The notes: generated by a model not told the origin, from the letters alone. Counted from the first letter of the stretch, positions 34,180-42,848 are shown. The stretch: 57,297 bases of DNA from JBNKHH01 sp050290245 (GCA_050290245.1 JBNKHH010000054.1:1-57297), one strand, 5' to 3'. Numbers and translations: made by a program.

Positions 34180-36264
34180 CTAATGCGAGATTTTTCCCCG
34201 CCTGCGCGCCTTTGCGTCCCAGCCAATGACAAGCTCTTCGAAGGCTTCCGCCGGCAAGGCTGGCGCCCACAAAAAACCCTGCCCGACCGTGACACCGATC
34301 TCCACCAGCCGGGCAAGCTGCGCCTCGTTTTCAATCCCTTCGGCAACGATGCGCAGCCCCAACCCCTGGCCAAGAGCGACAATTGCCGAAACGATCGCCA
34401 GGTCATGGCGCGACTGATCCAGGCCTTCAACGAAGCTACGGTCGATCTTGACTTCCTGCACCGGCAGGTTTCGCAGGTGCGACAGCGAGGCGTGACCGGT
34501 GCCGAAGTCATCCAGTGACAGCTGGAACCCGGTGTCGCGCAACATGTCGATCAGCATCGCTGCGTGGTCGGTCCCGCGCCCGGCGAAACATCCCTCGGTA
34601 ATCTCCAGGACCACATCCGACTTCTCGACCCCAACATCGCCAAGCCGTGCAAGACGCTCGACCAACATATGGGGCGTTTTGAGGTCGACCGGATGCACGT
34701 TCACCGCCACAGAACCAAAGGCCAGCCCGATCTCTTTCCAGCGGGCGATATCGCGCCCCACGGCTTCGACGATATAGGTGCCGACCTCGGGCATGAGACC
34801 CCGCTCGGCCGACACCTCCAGGAACCGGTCCGGCGGCAGGTCGCCCATGATCGGATGCTGCCATCGCACCAGGGCCTCGGCCCCGATGACACGCCCGTCC
34901 GACAGGCAGACCTTGGGCTGATAATGAACCCTCAAATCATCGCGGGCCAACGCGATTCTGAGATCGGCGGCGATCTGTTCTTCCTCGTCCACAACCCGCG
35001 CCAGATCGGGCGAGAACAAAACGCAATTGGCCCGCCCGCGCGCCTTCGCGGCGTTCAACCCGATGTCCGCCGTCAACAGCAGACCTGGCGCAGTAGTCGC
35101 GTGGTCCGGAAAGAAACTGCATCCAATCGAGGCACCGGGGTGGATCACCTGTCCGCGCACCTCGGCCGGCTCGTTGATGGCGTTCAACAGGCGCGCTGCC
35201 CAGGCCTGCGCGATCTCACTCTCGTTGACCCCGGTGATCACCACCGCGAATTCGTCTCCGCCAAGCCGAGCGACCTGGTCATCGGAACGCACCTCGTGGC
35301 GCAGCCTGCGAGCGATAACGCGCAGCAGGTCGTCGCCCACCGGGTGGCCGAAACTGTCGTTGACGTTCTTGAACCGGTCCAGATCCAGCATGAATGTCGC
35401 GAACGGTCTGCCGCCGCCCTCCTCGCCCGTCAGCCGCTCGAGCGAGTCGATCAGCGCGGCCCGGTTCAGCAACCCGGTCAGCCCGTCCTCCATCGCCATG
35501 CGTTGGATTTCCTCGGTGGCCTCGGACAGGGCCCGCATCGACAAGTCCCGCTCGCGTGCGGTTTCGCCAACCACATGAGCCGAGAAGAACAGCATAGAAC
35601 CGAACATCACAACGTAGAACACCATCGGCCAGGCCGCGGCACCGACGGACACCAGAATAGACACGCAGGCGACGGTCATGATGGTGCCGCAATAGATCAG
35701 CGCCGAGAACATGACCCGATGCAGCATCAGGATGCCACCAGCCGCCATACCCATCAAAAGGATCAGCGCCAGGATCTGGTCCTGCTCGCTCCCCTCCAGG
35801 CCGATGATGACTGCCAGCGACACCCAGGGTATCGACATCGTGAAAGTAAAGATCACTACCCGAATGATGGCCCGGCGCGAGACATGCGCCATCAGGTGGT
35901 CACGCACACTCATCGTCCGTTGGAAGACGACCAGCGAAATCCAGATCGAACAGATGCACCACACGCCCAGTACATTGGCATAGGGCGCTCCCAATCCGTT
36001 GACGTAATAGACCAGGACATTGGCAATAGTGACCAGCGCGCCCCAGGGAGAGGCTTGGGTGACCCCGCGAAAATCCTCGGGCTCGGGTCTACGCAAGATG
36101 TTGGAAAGCAGTCTTGCGGCAAAGGCCCGCACCCCGCCGATCCAGGTCTTGAATGCCGATTCCGCGTCGTCCAAGCGCCAAACGCTCCCGTTCCAGTCCG
36201 CTTGCAAGGCGCGCCTCGTCCACGTCCGGTTGTTCATGGCATCGGGGCTACTGCAAAAACGCAT
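34180..36264 (-). CDS. Membrane GGDEF-EAL protein (cyclic di-GMP synthase/phosphodiesterase)
   Basis: A 694-residue protein. Residues 70-230 hold about five to six membrane helices, then a GGDEF domain with an intact active site (ARLGGDEFAVV, about 335-345) and an inhibitory RxxD site five residues before it (RSDD), then an EAL domain with EALVRW (about 460) and LSLDDFGTGHASLSHL. Both active sites look complete, so it could make or break cyclic di-GMP. The start is unclear: ATG 36264 or ATG 36237; neither has a good ribosome site. It converges with tmRNA. Confidence 0.9.
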   Translation of the reverse strand: MRFCSSPDAMNNRTWTRRALQADWNGSVWRLDDAESAFKTWIGGVRAFAARLLSNILRRPEPEDFRGVTQASPWGALVTIANVLVYYVNGLGAPYANVLGVWCICSIWISLVVFQRTMSVRDHLMAHVSRRAIIRVVIFTFTMSIPWVSLAVIIGLEGSEQDQILALILLMGMAAGGILMLHRVMFSALIYCGTIMTVACVSILVSVGAAAWPMVFYVVMFGSMLFFSAHVVGETARERDLSMRALSEATEEIQRMAMEDGLTGLLNRAALIDSLERLTGEEGGGRPFATFMLDLDRFKNVNDSFGHPVGDDLLRVIARRLRHEVRSDDQVARLGGDEFAVVITGVNESEIAQAWAARLLNAINEPAEVRGQVIHPGASIGCSFFPDHATTAPGLLLTADIGLNAAKARGRANCVLFSPDLARVVDEEEQIAADLRIALARDDLRVHYQPKVCLSDGRVIGAEALVRWQHPIMGDLPPDRFLEVSAERGLMPEVGTYIVEAVGRDIARWKEIGLAFGSVAVNVHPVDLKTPHMLVERLARLGDVGVEKSDVVLEITEGCFAGRGTDHAAMLIDMLRDTGFQLSLDDFGTGHASLSHLRNLPVQEVKIDRSFVEGLDQSRHDLAIVSAIVALGQGLGLRIVAEGIENEAQLARLVEIGVTVGQGFLWAPALPAEAFEELVIGWDAKARRRGKISH

Positions 36265-36342
36265 ACAAATGGTTTCCGCGCCGGATCATCTTTCCTTCAT
36301 TTTCGAATCCTATATGCTGGAGACAGCGAAGACGGAGACCCC

Positions 36343-36813
36343 ATGAGCCGCACGATCGATTACGGGAACCTGATGCACCGCGCCATGCGCAGCCTCATTC
36401 AGGATGTTCTGAACGACGTGGCTGAACGCGGTCTGCCGGGCCAGCATCATTTCTTCATCACTTTTGACACCATGCACCCGGATGTCGAAATCGCCGACTG
36501 GCTGTCGGATCGCTACCCCGAGGAAATGACCATCGTCATGCAGCATTGGTTTGACAACCTCGAGGTCACCGACGACGGCTTTTCGGTCACACTGAACTTT
36601 GGCGACACGCCCGAACCGCTGTATGTGCCCTATGACGCGATCCGCACCTTCGTCGACCCGTCGGTCGAATTCGGGCTGAGGTTCGAAACACAGGACGATG
36701 ACGACGACGATGGTCCCGCACCTACCCCGGTCGAAGAGGACGCGTCCGACGACGCAGATGGCGGCCCCAGCGGTGATGCCGAGGTTGTAAGCCTCGACAG
36801 CTTCCGTAAATAA
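36343..36813 (+). CDS. sspB: SspB-type ClpXP adaptor protein
   Basis: A 156-residue protein of the alphaproteobacterial SspB family: YGNLMHRAMRSLIQDVLNDV N terminus, HHFFITFDTMHPDVEIADWL (about 35-54), MTIVMQHWFDNLEV, then an acidic linker (run of Asp near 121-126) and a short C-terminal tail EVVSLDSFRK, the likely ClpX docking peptide. SspB delivers ssrA-tagged proteins to ClpXP; the tmRNA that makes the tag is encoded 2.2 kb away. ATG 36343 follows GGAGACC; the long open frame upstream is a shadow of the GGDEF-EAL gene. Confidence 0.9.
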   Translation: MSRTIDYGNLMHRAMRSLIQDVLNDVAERGLPGQHHFFITFDTMHPDVEIADWLSDRYPEEMTIVMQHWFDNLEVTDDGFSVTLNFGDTPEPLYVPYDAIRTFVDPSVEFGLRFETQDDDDDDGPAPTPVEEDASDDADGGPSGDAEVVSLDSFRK

Positions 36814-36861
36814 CGTCCCGCTCCGCCGAGGCCCCACCGGTTCCGGCGGCTGGCCCTTGGG

Positions 36862-37077
36862 TTATTTCCTGTATTCCTTGTGGCAGGCCTGGCACGCGCT
36901 ACCGATTGATTTCAGTGCGACACGGACGTCATCGACCGTTTTGATGTCCCGGGACGCCGAGCCCGCCACGTCGGCCAGATGGTTGGACTTTCGGGCGAAC
37001 CCGGCAAAGTCGTCCCAGATGCGTTCCCTCGCTTCCGAGGCCGGATCGGTTTCCTTGGTAGGGAACTGAGATATCAA
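36862..37077 (-). pseudogene. Truncated cytochrome c' remnant
   Basis: A 71-codon open frame holding only the C-terminal half of a cytochrome c'/c-556 type protein: PASEARERIWDDFAGFA helix, then the haem site CQACHKEYR at the end. The N-terminal half (signal peptide and first two helices, about 75 residues) is missing: an in-frame TGA lies two codons upstream and only 83 bp separate it from the next gene. It has no usual start. It is best read as a decayed gene. Confidence 0.7.
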
Positions 37078-37160
37078 CGCTTCTCATGGAGAACGTCACA
37101 GTCACAGGTCTCAATTACCCGGCAACTCTTTGAGTTTATAGATTAAAGGGCGCGTACCGC

Positions 37161-38003
37161 TCAGGCAAGCGTGATGCCTTTGCGCCCCGCAAGATCGGTG
37201 AAAAATTGCCAGGCCACCCGGCCCGACCGCGACCCGCGCGTCGCCTGCCACTCGATGGCCTCGGCACGCAGGGTTTCGTCGTCGATCTCTACACCATAGG
37301 TTTCGCAATAGCGCCGGATCATCTCCAGGTATTCGTCCTGCGTACAGGGGTGGAACCCCAGCCAAAGACCAAATCGGTCAGACAGTGAGACCTTCTCCTC
37401 GACCGCCTCGCTCGGATTGATCGCGCTCGACCGTTCGTTTTCTATCATGTCGCGCGGCATCAGGTGGCGCCGGTTCGATGTCGCATAGAAAATCACATTG
37501 TCCGGACGCCCCTCGATACCGCCGTCCAGCACCGCCTTCAGGCTCTTGTAATGCTGGTCGTCATGGCTGAATGACAGGTCGTCGCAGAACAACAGAAACC
37601 GGGCGTCCGCGCCGCGCAAATGGCTAAGCAGACGACCGACGGAAGGCAGATCTTCCCTCTGAATCTCGACGATCTTCAGGCCAAGCCCTTCGGCCAGAAC
37701 AGCTGCGTGGGCCGCTTTGACAAGGCTTGACTTGCCCATGCCGCGCGACCCCCACAATAGGGCGTTGTTCGCAGGCATACCACGCGCGAACTGGCGCGTG
37801 TTTTCCATCAAGGTATCGCGCGACCGATTGATCCCGACCAACAGGCCGATGTCGATCCGGTTGACCTTTTCCACAGGCTCCAGCCGGTCCGGGCTGACAT
37901 GCCAGACAAAGGCGTCGGCAACCGTGAAATCCGGAGGGGCCAGCGGCGCCGGTGCCATTCGCTCAAGGGCGGCGGCGATCCGATCCATCGGGTCGTCGAT
38001 CAA
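37161..38003 (-). CDS. DUF815 AAA+ ATPase
   Basis: A 280-residue ATPase of the DUF815 family: FAWHVSPD-like N-terminal region, Walker A LLWGSRGMGKSSLVKA (about 81-96), Walker B RFLLFCDDLSF, and SDRFGLWLGFHPCTQDEYLEM near 206-226. Its role is unknown. A TTG start at 38003 overlaps the tatC stop (TTGA) and has GAGGAG eight bases before; ATG 37988 is the alternative but lacks a ribosome site. It is transcribed with tatABC. Confidence 0.85.
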   Translation of the reverse strand: MIDDPMDRIAAALERMAPAPLAPPDFTVADAFVWHVSPDRLEPVEKVNRIDIGLLVGINRSRDTLMENTRQFARGMPANNALLWGSRGMGKSSLVKAAHAAVLAEGLGLKIVEIQREDLPSVGRLLSHLRGADARFLLFCDDLSFSHDDQHYKSLKAVLDGGIEGRPDNVIFYATSNRRHLMPRDMIENERSSAINPSEAVEEKVSLSDRFGLWLGFHPCTQDEYLEMIRRYCETYGVEIDDETLRAEAIEWQATRGSRSGRVAWQFFTDLAGRKGITLA

Positions 38004-38932
38004 CGCGACGGCTCCTCTTCTTCCTCATCCTCGTCGAACTCGGAGTACAAATCTTCGTCCTCGCCGAGGATTCCCTCTTCACGCAGTCTCTCGACGCGCT
38101 TCTTCTCGACCATCTTCACCAGCCAGATCGAAATCTCGTAAAGGCCATAGACGACCACGAAAAGAATGCTCTGCGTCACGACATCCGGCGGTGTCACCAG
38201 GGCCGCGAGCACCAGAATGCCAACGACAGCGTATTTCCTGACCTGAGCCAGCCCCCGCGCCGACACCAGCCCGGCCTTGCCCATCAGCGTCAGCAACACC
38301 GGCAACTGGAAGCAAAGGCCAAACGCCATGATGAATTTCAGCGTGATATCAAGGCTTTCGTTTACCTTCCCGAAGAAAGTAATCTTCACCCCTTCGGCCG
38401 TTTCCGGCACAACGGCCGCGTCCTTCGGCAGGTTATCTACGGTACTGGTCAATAGGTTGGCAAAGATCGAAGAGACGTCCGCAAAGCCCAGGAAAAAGTT
38501 CATCGCCAGAGGCGTGACCACGAAATGTGCGAATGATGCGCCCAGGAGGAACATGATCGGCGATGCGATGATAAACGGCAGAAACGCCGCCTTTTCAGTC
38601 CGGTAAAGTCCCGGAGCGACGAACCGCCAAAGCTGGTGGGCGATGACCGGGAACGACAGTCCAAAGCCGAAAACCATCGAGATGCGGAACAGCGTGAACA
38701 GGTATTCCTGCGGGCTTGTATACTGCAATGTCGGGGCCGGGTCGCCCAGATCGCGCAGCGTCGCCTCGATCGGAGCCAGAAGGAACTGCAGGATCGGTTC
38801 GGCCACCGTAAAGGCCAGAACGATCCCGATGATCAACGCGATGACCGAACGGATGAGCCGGGTACGCAACTCGGCAAGGTGCTCGATCAGCGGGGCGGAG
38901 CTGTCCTCAATTTCGTCGTTGTCGGCGCTCAT
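38000..38932 (-). CDS. tatC: Twin-arginine translocase subunit TatC
   Basis: A 310-residue TatC with six membrane helices and the signature LIEHLAELRTRLIRSV at the N terminus and LSFPVIAHQLWRFVAPGLY on the first cytoplasmic loop. It recognises twin-arginine signal peptides. It is about 50 residues longer than E. coli TatC, mainly through a very acidic C-terminal tail (ending EDEEEEEPSR). Its ATG overlaps the tatB stop by 4 bp. Confidence 0.96.
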   Translation of the reverse strand: MSADNDEIEDSSAPLIEHLAELRTRLIRSVIALIIGIVLAFTVAEPILQFLLAPIEATLRDLGDPAPTLQYTSPQEYLFTLFRISMVFGFGLSFPVIAHQLWRFVAPGLYRTEKAAFLPFIIASPIMFLLGASFAHFVVTPLAMNFFLGFADVSSIFANLLTSTVDNLPKDAAVVPETAEGVKITFFGKVNESLDITLKFIMAFGLCFQLPVLLTLMGKAGLVSARGLAQVRKYAVVGILVLAALVTPPDVVTQSILFVVVYGLYEISIWLVKMVEKKRVERLREEGILGEDEDLYSEFDEDEEEEEPSR

Positions 38933-39426
38933 GCCTTGTTCTCTCCGCCCTCATCCGACTGCGGCTTGGCATCGTCCGCCTTGGCCTCTGCCTCGGCCTT
39001 CATCGCTTCTGACGCCTTCTTTTCCGCCGCGATACGATCGCTGGCCTTCTTGGCAGACGCCTCTTGCATCTTCTTGGCGAACTCGGCGCGCTCTTCGCTC
39101 AGCTTCTCGGTCTCGGGGCCGATCTTCTTGGCCTTGTCCGACGGTTTGGTCGGGTCCCATTTTTCGAACTTGTCGGCCGCTTCGTTCAGCTTGTCGAGCC
39201 CCATCTTCTTGGGCGACGTCACGCCCTTGAGACTATCGGCCGCCTCCTTGACCCCGGCCTCGTCGGCCGCATCATCCATGGCACGCTGAAACTCGCGCGC
39301 CATGCGTTTGATCTTCCCGGTGAATCGCCCCAACGTGCGGAACATCCCCGGCAAGTCCTTAGGACCGACGACGATCAGCGCCACAACGCCGATCAGTAAA
39401 AGCTCGCCCCAACCAAGGTCAAACAT
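38929..39426 (-). CDS. tatB: Twin-arginine translocase subunit TatB
   Basis: A 165-residue TatB: one membrane helix (LGWGELLLIGVVALIVVGPKDLPGM), the hinge, an amphipathic helix and a long charged C-terminal tail rich in Lys, Glu and Ala. With TatC it forms the receptor for folded Tat substrates. It lies between tatA (15-bp gap) and tatC. Confidence 0.95.
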   Translation of the reverse strand: MFDLGWGELLLIGVVALIVVGPKDLPGMFRTLGRFTGKIKRMAREFQRAMDDAADEAGVKEAADSLKGVTSPKKMGLDKLNEAADKFEKWDPTKPSDKAKKIGPETEKLSEERAEFAKKMQEASAKKASDRIAAEKKASEAMKAEAEAKADDAKPQSDEGGENKA

Positions 39427-39441
39427 GGATCACAACGGCCT

Positions 39442-39657
39442 TCAGGCCTTGTCCTTTTCCTCTTCCGGCGTCACGTCCTTGGCGACTGCGGAAGCTTCGT
39501 CCTCGATCTCTTTCTTGCCGTCATCCACGCCTTTCTTGAAGGCGGTGATGCCCTTACCGACCTCGCCCATCAAAGACGAGATCTTGCCGCGTCCGAACAG
39601 GACCAGAACGACGATGGCGATAAGAAGCAGGCCGGGAAGGCCGATATTGTTCAGCAT
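39442..39657 (-). CDS. tatA: Twin-arginine translocase subunit TatA
   Basis: A 71-residue TatA: N-terminal membrane helix (NIGLPGLLLIAIVVLVLFG), the conserved FGRGKISSLMGEVGKGI hinge and amphipathic helix, and a charged tail. It forms the export pore. It is the first gene of tatA-tatB-tatC-DUF815. GGGAGAGACCCCC precedes the ATG. Confidence 0.95.
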   Translation of the reverse strand: MLNNIGLPGLLLIAIVVLVLFGRGKISSLMGEVGKGITAFKKGVDDGKKEIEDEASAVAKDVTPEEEKDKA

Positions 39658-39778
39658 GGGGGTCTCTCCCTGAAATCCGACAGGCTATTTAGGAACTCGC
39701 GCGACCAAGGAAAAGCGGGAAAAATGTCTGCCCCGGTGAAACGATTGAAAATCAGGGTTTTTTCCACATGTGCAAATT

Positions 39779-39802
39779 CAACTGACAGGTTAATGTCAGT
39801 TG
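39779..39802. promoter_or_regulatory. Perfect inverted repeat upstream of the ABM/WYL regulator pair
   Basis: CAACTGACA-GGTTAA-TGTCAGTTG: 9-bp perfect arms with a 6-bp spacer, 48 bp before the ATG of the next gene. A likely operator for the WYL-domain regulator encoded second in the pair. Confidence 0.7.
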
Positions 39803-39850
39803 GGGGATCCTATGAAAGGGCGTCTGAAACAGCGAATCGGAGATCATGAC

Positions 39851-40165
39851 ATGACCGCTGACACCACCCCCGTGCTCGAGTTCGCGAGCTTCCGCCTTGT
39901 CCCCGGCACAGACCAGGAGGCATTTCTGAACGCCGCCAAGGGCACCGAGACCATGCTGCGCGCACGCGGAAGCCTGATAAGGCGCGATCTGACAGTCGAC
40001 AGCGACGGACTCTGGACTGACGTCGTACAGTGGCGCTCGTTGGACGAGGCACAAGCGGCGGCAAAAGAAGTGATGGACGACCCGGCATTCCTGCCTTTCC
40101 TGCAGTCCATCGATCCCGCCAGCGCCACCATGCGCCACGCCTCCATTCGCTGGCAAATGGAGTAA
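39851..40165 (+). CDS. Small ABM-like (dimeric alpha-beta barrel) protein
   Basis: A 104-residue protein with the beta-alpha-beta pattern of antibiotic-biosynthesis-monooxygenase-like dimeric barrels: PVLEFASFRLVPGTDQEAFL, then a strand VVQWRSLDEAQAAAKEV and a C-terminal FLQSIDPASATMRHA. No substrate can be named. ATG 39851 is chosen for GGAG eight bases upstream. The WYL regulator follows after 3 bp, so the two form an operon under the palindrome at 39779. Confidence 0.72.
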   Translation: MTADTTPVLEFASFRLVPGTDQEAFLNAAKGTETMLRARGSLIRRDLTVDSDGLWTDVVQWRSLDEAQAAAKEVMDDPAFLPFLQSIDPASATMRHASIRWQME

Positions 40166-40168
40166 AGC

Positions 40169-40846
40169 ATGCGCCGCACCGACCGCCTGTTCGAGCTGAT
40201 CCAGATCCTGCGCGACGGGCGACTCCATCGCGGCAAAGACCTTGCGAAGCGTCTGGAGGTTTCTCTCCGGACGCTTTACCGCGATATGGACACGCTGATC
40301 GCCAGCGGCATCCCCGTCGAGGGCGAGCGCGGGCTGGGCTATATGATGACGGCCCCGATCACGCTGCCTCCGCTGAACCTGACATTGACCGAACTTGAAG
40401 CTTTGCACCTTGGCCTTTCCGTCGTCACCAAGGCGGCGGACCCCGAACTGCAACGCGCCGCGCGGACTCTTTCCGACAAGATAGACGCCGTGTTGCCCGA
40501 GGACCGCGCGGCGCCCGCCTCCGGATGGGGGTTTGCCGTCTATCCTTTCGCCGAAGCCGCACGAGGTTTCGTTCACATGGCACCCTTGCGGGCCGCGATC
40601 CGTTCGCGGCGCCTAATCGATATCACCTATGTCGACCAGGCCGGAAAAGAGACGACACGGCGTGCACGGCCGTTGCAGATGGAATATTGGGGACGGGTCT
40701 GGACACTGACGACCTGGTGCGAGTTGCGCCAGGATTTCAGGGTGTTCCGTGTCGATCGGATCAAGACCCTGGACGTCAGTTTCGAAGGTTTCGAAGAGGA
40801 ACCGGGAAAGACTCTGGCGGACTACCTTGCGGCCATCGACGCCTGA
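40169..40846 (+). CDS. YafY/DeoR-type transcriptional regulator with WYL domain
   Basis: A 225-residue regulator: N-terminal winged HTH (RTDRLFELIQILRDGRLHRG, then LAKRLEVSLRTLYRDMDTL) and a C-terminal WYL domain (about 140-225; DITYVDQAGKETTRRARPLQ and YWGRVWTLTTWCE). WYL domains bind ligands or nucleic acid. It probably represses or activates its own operon via the perfect inverted repeat upstream of the ABM-like gene. Confidence 0.88.
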   Translation: MRRTDRLFELIQILRDGRLHRGKDLAKRLEVSLRTLYRDMDTLIASGIPVEGERGLGYMMTAPITLPPLNLTLTELEALHLGLSVVTKAADPELQRAARTLSDKIDAVLPEDRAAPASGWGFAVYPFAEAARGFVHMAPLRAAIRSRRLIDITYVDQAGKETTRRARPLQMEYWGRVWTLTTWCELRQDFRVFRVDRIKTLDVSFEGFEEEPGKTLADYLAAIDA

Positions 40847-40894
40847 GCTGCCGCCGACACCGATGCCTGCGGCAGTCTGGGGCGGGCGAATGCT

Positions 40895-41977
40895 TCAGGT
40901 AACAGGAAAGACAAAGCAGCGACCGCGTCGGATCATCAGCCACAGCCCCGTTCCCAACTGCGGCAGAAAAACTGAAGGGATGCTGGCTTTCAGGATCGAT
41001 CCATCGTGATCCATGCGGAATTCTACCAGGCTTTCATTGCCCATGAAACGCGCGCGTATGACCGTTCCGCGAGCGGGCACGCCATCCTCGGGCGTCGGGT
41101 TCGGACCACGACCGTCGCGATCGAAATCGATCCTCAAATGCTGCGGCCGGATGACAATTTCCACCTCGGTGCCATCGGGCACGCCAGGAGCCAGAAAGGC
41201 ACCAAAGGGCGTATCGGTCAGCGCCCCCCGCACCGTGCCACGGATGACGTTCACATCCGAGAAAAAGGCCGCCGCCTGCCGGTCCACCGGCGCGTTGTAA
41301 ACGTTGTAGGGCGCTCCCTGCTGCACGATCTGACCGGCTCGCATTAGCGCAATTTCGTCAGCCATGCGCATGGCTTCTTCAGGCTCGTGCGTTACCAGGA
41401 CCACGGCAGTGCCTTCTTCCTTGAGGATGTCCAGCGTTTCATCGCGGATGCCGTCGCGCAGCCGGTTGTCCAACCCAGAAAAAGGTTCGTCCATCAGCAT
41501 GATGCCGGGCTTTGGTGCAATGGCACGGGCCAATGCGACGCGCTGCTGCTCTCCTCCCGACAGTTCGTGCGGAAAGGCGTCTTCGAACCCGTGAAGGTGC
41601 ACGCGCTCAAGCATCTCGGTCGCGCGGGTGCGCTTTTCCTGCCGGCTTCCCGACAGGCCGAAAGCAACGTTCTCGCCAACACTCAGGTGAGGGAACAGCG
41701 CAAAATCCTGAAACATCAGGCCGATATGACGACGCTCGGGCGGCAGGTGCACCGTCGAATCCGACAGAACTCGACCGTTGACCAGGACACGACCGGCATC
41801 GGGACGGTCGACGCCGGCGATCATCCTCAGCGTCGTGGACTTGCCGCAACCCGACGGTCCCAGAAGACAGGTCACCTGTCCCGGCATGACCCGCAACGAG
41901 ACGTCAGACACGACGTCCCGCCCGCCGAAACGGCGGGTCAGACCCTCAGCTGTAAGTCCGTCTGTCGATGCGCTCAC
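40895..41977 (-). CDS. ABC transporter ATP-binding protein, iron(III)/FbpC-like, orphan
   Basis: A 360-residue ABC ATPase: Walker A LLGPSGCGKSTTLRM, Q-loop MFQDFALFPHLSV, signature ELSGGEQQRVALARA, Walker B GIMLMDEPFSGLD, H-loop LVTHEPEEAMRMAD, and a C-terminal TOBE-like region (about 240-360). The RRHIGLMFQ segment suits the FbpC/PotA class. Start is GTG 41977 with AAGGGG five bases before; the longer frame to 42265 overlaps the SDR gene. No permease or binding protein lies in the window. Confidence 0.85.
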   Translation of the reverse strand: MSASTDGLTAEGLTRRFGGRDVVSDVSLRVMPGQVTCLLGPSGCGKSTTLRMIAGVDRPDAGRVLVNGRVLSDSTVHLPPERRHIGLMFQDFALFPHLSVGENVAFGLSGSRQEKRTRATEMLERVHLHGFEDAFPHELSGGEQQRVALARAIAPKPGIMLMDEPFSGLDNRLRDGIRDETLDILKEEGTAVVLVTHEPEEAMRMADEIALMRAGQIVQQGAPYNVYNAPVDRQAAAFFSDVNVIRGTVRGALTDTPFGAFLAPGVPDGTEVEIVIRPQHLRIDFDRDGRGPNPTPEDGVPARGTVIRARFMGNESLVEFRMDHDGSILKASIPSVFLPQLGTGLWLMIRRGRCFVFPVT

Positions 41978-42068
41978 GGTCGCCCCTTCAATTCCCGAGA
42001 GATTGTCTCGGGATTGGGGCGAGATAGCAATCCCGCCCCGCTGGGGCAAGGCCGTGAGGCGAAGAGCC

Positions 42069-42848
42069 TCACAGGGTGGTATTGACCCCGCCGCCATCCA
42101 GCAAAAGGTTCTGACCAACAATAAACCCGGCATGTTCCGAGCACAGGAAGGCACAGGCCTTGCCAAACTCTTCCGGCGTTCCGTAGCGACGCGCGGGAAT
42201 CGTGGCACAGCGGCGCTCGCGGGCCTCCTCGATGGTGATGCCCTCGGCCTTGGCCACGCCGCCATCCAGCGACTCGGCGCGGTCGGTCGCGTGAATGCCC
42301 GGCAAAAGGTTGTTCATGATGACACCCGAGGGCGCTACCTGCCGCGAAGTTCCCGCCACATAGCCTGTAAGCCCGGCACGGGCCGAATTCGACAGTCCCA
42401 GAACCGGGATCGGTGCCTTGACCGACTGAGAGGTGATGTTGACGACGCGGCCCCAGCCGCGCTCCATCATGGCCGGGACCAGTGCCTTGATCAGGGCGAT
42501 CGGTGTCAGCATGTTGCTGTCCAACGCCTTGATGAAATCTTCGCGTTCCCAGTCGGTCCACATGCCCGGCGGCGGTCCGCCCGCGTTATTGACCAGAATG
42601 TCGATCTGGCCTGCAGCCGCCAGCACCTTTGCTCGTCCATCCTCGCTTGTGATGTCTGCGGCAACGGTGATGACATCAACCCCGTGGGCATCGCGGATAG
42701 CGGCAGCCGTCTCGTCAAGCGTTTCTGCGCCACGCGCGTTCATCACCAGATCAACACCTTCGGCTGCCAATGCCTCGGCGCACCCCCTGCCCAATCCCTT
42801 GGACGACGCGCAGACCAGCGCCCGTCTACCTTTGATTCCCAGATCCAT
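42069..42848 (-). CDS. Atypical short-chain dehydrogenase/reductase-like protein
   Basis: A 259-residue protein of SDR fold but with altered key motifs. The cofactor loop is ALVCASSKGLGRG instead of TGxxxGIG. Ser140 (VVNITS) is present, yet the expected Tyr (position 152-153) is Leu/Ser in PVLGLSNSARAG and the catalytic Lys is Arg157. NNAGG is kept and the C-terminal VGQNLLLDGG is normal. Such divergent FabG-like proteins form a known SDR subgroup; activity is uncertain. It lies upstream of the ABC ATPase on the same strand. Confidence 0.85.
   Translation of the reverse strand: MDLGIKGRRALVCASSKGLGRGCAEALAAEGVDLVMNARGAETLDETAAAIRDAHGVDVITVAADITSEDGRAKVLAAAGQIDILVNNAGGPPPGMWTDWEREDFIKALDSNMLTPIALIKALVPAMMERGWGRVVNITSQSVKAPIPVLGLSNSARAGLTGYVAGTSRQVAPSGVIMNNLLPGIHATDRAESLDGGVAKAEGITIEEARERRCATIPARRYGTPEEFGKACAFLCSEHAGFIVGQNLLLDGGGVNTTL

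Noticed and set aside
34564..36342. Long upstream extension of sspB
   Set aside because: Shadow of the GGDEF-EAL gene; GGAGACC before ATG 36343 and family length give the true start.
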